Assembly (NCBI GenBank): GCA_022767925.1 | Contig: JALENG010000098.1 | Location: 1 to 43,783, forward strand | Direction of reading: 5' to 3' | Length of the DNA: 43,783 bases | Source: Clostridia bacterium | GTDB lineage: Bacteria; Bacillota; Clostridia; Oscillospirales; Acutalibacteraceae | Part shown: positions 40,598 through 43,783 of the stretch, one piece after another | How the letters are laid out: the number at the start of each line of letters is the position of its first letter | Numbering within the stretch: position 1 is the first letter of the stretch | Made by a program: the position numbers and the translations under genes | The notes under the pieces: generated by a model | The model's input: only the letters and a program-made list of their open reading frames with translations | Told to the model about the DNA's origin: nothing | Databases searched by the model: none

Positions 40598-40727
40598 ATG
40601 TTCTGAGAAAAGATGCCGACAAGCGGCTGTGCCGGGTGCGGGCAATCGGGATCCGGCCGTAACCGGCTGCGGCAGCTGCCGCGGAAATGATACCGAAACC
40701 AAGTGACAGGAAAGGAAGGACACAATT

Positions 40728-42170
40728 ATGGCATACAATCCCAAATCCATGTGCGCCGATGAATTTATCGACGACGGAGAAATTCAGGAGACCCTGCGCT
40801 ATGCGGAGGAGAACAAGAACAATGTGGCGCTGATCGACGCTATTCTGGAGAAAGCCCGCCCCCGTGTGACGGAGAAGGGGACAGTGTGCGCCGGGCTGAC
40901 CCATCGGGAGGCCTCGGTGCTGCTCAGTTGTGAAATCCCCGAGAAGGTGCAGGAGATGTACCGGCTGGCCGAGGAGATCAAAAAGGCGTTTTACGGCAAC
41001 CGAATTGTGATTTTTGCTCCCCTGTATCTGTCCAACTACTGCGTGAACGGCTGCGTATACTGCCCCTATCACAAGAAGAATACCCATATCCCCCGAAAAA
41101 AACTGACCCAGCAGGAGGTCGAGCAGGAAGTGATCGCCCTGCAGGATATGGGACATAAGCGCCTGGCGATCGAGGCCGGTGAGGACCCGGTGATGAACCC
41201 CATCGACTATATCCTCGAGTGCATCCACACCATCTATTCCGTCAAGCACAAAAACGGCGCCATCCGCCGGGTGAACGTGAATATCGCGGCCACCACGGTG
41301 GAGAATTACCGCCGGCTGAAAGAGGCGGGAATCGGCACCTACGTTCTGTTCCAGGAGACATATCACAAAGAGAGCTATCTGAAGCTGCATCCCACGGGTC
41401 CCAAGCATGACTATAACTATCACACTGAGGCCATGGACCGCGCCATGCAGGGCGGCATTGACGATGTGGGGCTGGGGGTCCTGTTTGGTCTGGAACTGTA
41501 TAAATACGAGTTCGCCGGGCTTTTGATGCACGCTGAGCATCTGGAGGCCGCTTTCGGCGTGGGGCCCCATACGATCAGCGTCCCGCGTATTAAGCGCGCG
41601 GATGATATTGATCCCAATGTCTTTGACAACGGCATCAACGACGAGATTTTTGCCAAAATCTGCGCGCTGATCCGTATCGCCGTGCCCTACACGGGTATGA
41701 TTATTTCCACCCGTGAGAGCCAGCAGGTGCGCGAAAAGGTCATCCGCCTGGGTGTATCCCAGATCAGCGGTGCTTCCCGCACCTCGGTGGGCGGATATAC
41801 GGAGAAAGAGCGCCCCACCGATACTGAGCAGTTCGACGTATCCGACCAGCGCACGCTGGATGAGGTGGTGCGCTGGTTGATGGAGATGGGGTATATCCCC
41901 TCGTTCTGCACGGCCTGTTACCGCGAGGGCCGCACCGGCGACCGGTTTATGGCCCTGTGCAAAACCGGCCAGATTCAAAACTGCTGCCATCCCAACGCAC
42001 TGATGACCCTGCAGGAGTTCCTGATGGATTATGCCGGGGAGGAAACCCGCCGGATCGGCGAGGAATTGATCCGGGCCGAGCTGCAGAACATCCCGCGGGA
42101 CAAGGTGCGCGAGGTGTGCCGCGACAATCTGGAAAAAATCCGGCAAGGTCTGCGGGATTTCCGTTTTTAA
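40728..42170 (+). CDS. hydG: [FeFe]-hydrogenase maturation radical SAM tyrosine lyase HydG
   Basis: radical SAM 'CVNGCVYCPYH' (CxxxCxxC); C-terminal second-cluster motif 'CTACYREGRTGDRFMALCKTGQIQNCCHPNALMT'. Confidence 0.95.
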   Translation: MAYNPKSMCADEFIDDGEIQETLRYAEENKNNVALIDAILEKARPRVTEKGTVCAGLTHREASVLLSCEIPEKVQEMYRLAEEIKKAFYGNRIVIFAPLYLSNYCVNGCVYCPYHKKNTHIPRKKLTQQEVEQEVIALQDMGHKRLAIEAGEDPVMNPIDYILECIHTIYSVKHKNGAIRRVNVNIAATTVENYRRLKEAGIGTYVLFQETYHKESYLKLHPTGPKHDYNYHTEAMDRAMQGGIDDVGLGVLFGLELYKYEFAGLLMHAEHLEAAFGVGPHTISVPRIKRADDIDPNVFDNGINDEIFAKICALIRIAVPYTGMIISTRESQQVREKVIRLGVSQISGASRTSVGGYTEKERPTDTEQFDVSDQRTLDEVVRWLMEMGYIPSFCTACYREGRTGDRFMALCKTGQIQNCCHPNALMTLQEFLMDYAGEETRRIGEELIRAELQNIPRDKVREVCRDNLEKIRQGLRDFRF

Positions 42171-42197
42171 GCCATTGGGAAGAGAGGAGAAACGAGG

Positions 42198-43403
42198 ATG
42201 AGCCTGCAGGATACACCGTCGGGCGAGCGGATCCATATCGCCTTTTTTGGAAAAAGAAATGCGGGAAAATCCAGCCTGGTCAATGCTGTGACCGGGCAGG
42301 AGCTGTCGGTGGTATCCGAGGTGCGGGGCACCACCACCGACCCGGTGCAGAAGTCAATGGAGCTGCTGCCCCTGGGGCCGGTGGTGATCATCGACACGCC
42401 CGGCTTTGACGATGAGGGGGACCTGGGGGCCCTGCGGGTCAAAAAGGCCCGGGAGGTGCTGCGCCGTACCGATCTGGCTGTTCTGGTCACCGAGGGGCCG
42501 TTTCACGGTTTTGACCCTTGCGAAGAGGAACTTTTGGAGAGCTTCCGGCGGCAGGAGATTCCGTATTTGCTGGTGTGCAGCAAGTGTGACCGCCTGGATG
42601 AGGCCCCACAGCGCGGGGACATGCTTCCTGTCAGCGCTCACACCGGGGAGGGAATCCGGGAACTGAAGGAGCGGATGGGCCGCCTGCTGAAGGGATCGGA
42701 GGAAAAGGGGATTCTCGACGGAATGATTGCCCCCGGCGATACGGTGGTGTTGGTCACCCCCATTGACTCGGCGGCGCCCAAAGGGCGCCTGATCCTGCCT
42801 CAACAGCAGGTTCTGCGCGAGGTGCTGGATAAAGGGGCGATCGCCGTGGTGGCGACGGAAAAAGAACTGCCCCGGGCGCTGGATGCCCTGCGGCAGGCGC
42901 CGCAGCTGGTGATTACGGACAGCCAGGCCTTCGGCCCTGTCTCGCGCATCGTGCCGCAGCAGGTACCGCTTACCTCGTTTTCTATTCTGATGGCCCGCTA
43001 TAAGGGCTTTTTGCAGACGGCGGTGCACGGCGTGCAGGCAATCGCCCAATTACAGCCGGGGGACCGGGTACTGATCGCGGAGGGCTGCACCCATCACCGG
43101 CAGTGTGAGGATATCGGCACCGTAAAACTGCCAGCCTGGCTGCAGAAGAGCTGTGGGGGAGAACTCTCGTTCACGTTTTCGTCGGGACTGGGCTTCCCCG
43201 AGGATCTGTCCGGCTTTTCGCTGATCCTCCACTGCGGGGGATGCATGCTGCGGGAAAAGGAGATCCGATTCCGTATGCGCAGTGCTCGGGAAGCGGGGAT
43301 CCCCTTTACCAATTACGGGACGGCAATCGCATGGATGAAAGGAATTCTGCCCCGCAGTCTGCGCCCGGTTCCCGGTGCCGCTGCGTGGCTGGAAAAAGAA
43401 TAA
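42198..43403 (+). CDS. hydF: [FeFe]-hydrogenase maturation GTPase HydF
   Basis: GTPase 'AFFGKRNAGKSSLVNAVTGQ'; C-terminal 'EGCTHHRQCEDIGTVKLP' and 'ILHCGGCMLREKEI'. Confidence 0.95.
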   Translation: MSLQDTPSGERIHIAFFGKRNAGKSSLVNAVTGQELSVVSEVRGTTTDPVQKSMELLPLGPVVIIDTPGFDDEGDLGALRVKKAREVLRRTDLAVLVTEGPFHGFDPCEEELLESFRRQEIPYLLVCSKCDRLDEAPQRGDMLPVSAHTGEGIRELKERMGRLLKGSEEKGILDGMIAPGDTVVLVTPIDSAAPKGRLILPQQQVLREVLDKGAIAVVATEKELPRALDALRQAPQLVITDSQAFGPVSRIVPQQVPLTSFSILMARYKGFLQTAVHGVQAIAQLQPGDRVLIAEGCTHHRQCEDIGTVKLPAWLQKSCGGELSFTFSSGLGFPEDLSGFSLILHCGGCMLREKEIRFRMRSAREAGIPFTNYGTAIAWMKGILPRSLRPVPGAAAWLEKE

Positions 43404-43420
43404 AGGGAGGAGAGAGCGGT

Positions 43421-43663
43421 ATGGAAACACGGGTGGCTTTGCTGGCTATTTTGGTAAAGGATGCATCCCATGTGGATACACTCAATCAGCTTTTGCATGA
43501 ATACGGCCCGTTTATCATCGGGCGCATGGGGATCCCGTACCGGGAAAAGGGGATCCACATTATCAGTATTGCGATGGATGCCCCACTGGACTGCATCAAT
43601 GCCCTGGCGGGGAAAATCGGCCGGATTCCCGGGATCAGCAGCAAGATCGTTTTTGCCAACTGA
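43421..43663 (+). CDS. TM1266-type putative iron-only hydrogenase system regulator (ACT-like)
   Basis: 80 aa 'ALLAILVKDASHVDTLNQLLHEYGPFIIGRMGIPYREKGIHIISIAMDAPLDCINALAGKIGRIPGISSKIVF', adjacent to hydF. Confidence 0.88.
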   Translation: METRVALLAILVKDASHVDTLNQLLHEYGPFIIGRMGIPYREKGIHIISIAMDAPLDCINALAGKIGRIPGISSKIVFAN

Positions 43664-43676
43664 AAAGACACAAAGA

Positions 43677-43713
43677 AACAGGCGGGAAAGCATTTTGTGC
43701 TTTCCCGCCTGTT
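43677..43713. terminator. intrinsic terminator at the 3' end of the hydGF cluster
   Basis: 15-bp stem AACAGGCGGGAAAGC/GCTTTCCCGCCTGTT. Confidence 0.8.
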
Positions 43714-43724
43714 GGTATAAGCGA

Positions 43725-43783
43725 TCAGTCAGCAGTCTCTTCCGCAGCCCGCCGGTGCAGATCCTCTGTCAGCCGGAGCAGGG
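43725..43783 (-). CDS. C-terminal fragment of an unidentified convergent gene (runs off window)
   Basis: minus-strand open frame ...LLRLTEDLHRRAAEETAD* ending next to the terminator; very short. Confidence 0.3.
   Translation of the reverse strand, partial: LLRLTEDLHRRAAEETAD

Noticed and set aside
43712-43720. Third copy of TTGGTATAA after the hydrogenase cluster
   Set aside because: Lacks the left half-site and lies in a terminator flank; a 9-mer recurring by chance in 44 kb (both strands) is not surprising.

Overview
The window looks like a chromosomal segment from an anaerobic, moderately GC-rich Firmicute (Clostridia-like). It is mostly conserved housekeeping genes in compact operons. 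Contents from left to right: an FtsX-type permease fragment; a small PAS-like protein; tldE/tldD (-); an intracellular GH5 (+); a nine-gene V/A-type ATPase operon (-) whose K subunit carries the Na+-binding residue set; a T-box riboswitch followed by ilvB-ilvN-ilvA (+); an SPFH protein plus ribbon-helix-helix-like cassette with a palindromic promoter; a SpoVB-like flippase (-); prmA (+); a minimal two-gene sufC-sufBD system (-); aromatic amino acid genes (aroE-aroK and tyrA-aroB-aroA-aroC-pheA, -); acpP (+); an archaeal/eukaryote-type proS (+); an SDR; two tandem GH13 paralogs; a lipoprotein; an ADP-ribosylglycohydrolase; and hydG-hydF-TM1266-like regulator (+). I found no CRISPR array, tRNA, rRNA, transposase or phage module. 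The most interesting signal is regulatory. A 9-1-9 palindrome upstream of sufC (TTATACCAAATTGGTATA) matches the hydG promoter (TTTTAGCAAATTGGTATA) at 16 of 18 positions on the coding strands, which suggests a shared regulator linking Fe-S assembly and [FeFe]-hydrogenase maturation. Other points of interest are the terminator-containing hydG leader, the SPFH/RHH promoter palindrome, and mutually exclusive hairpins in the V-ATPase leader. All calls come from reading the sequence and translations; no database search was run.
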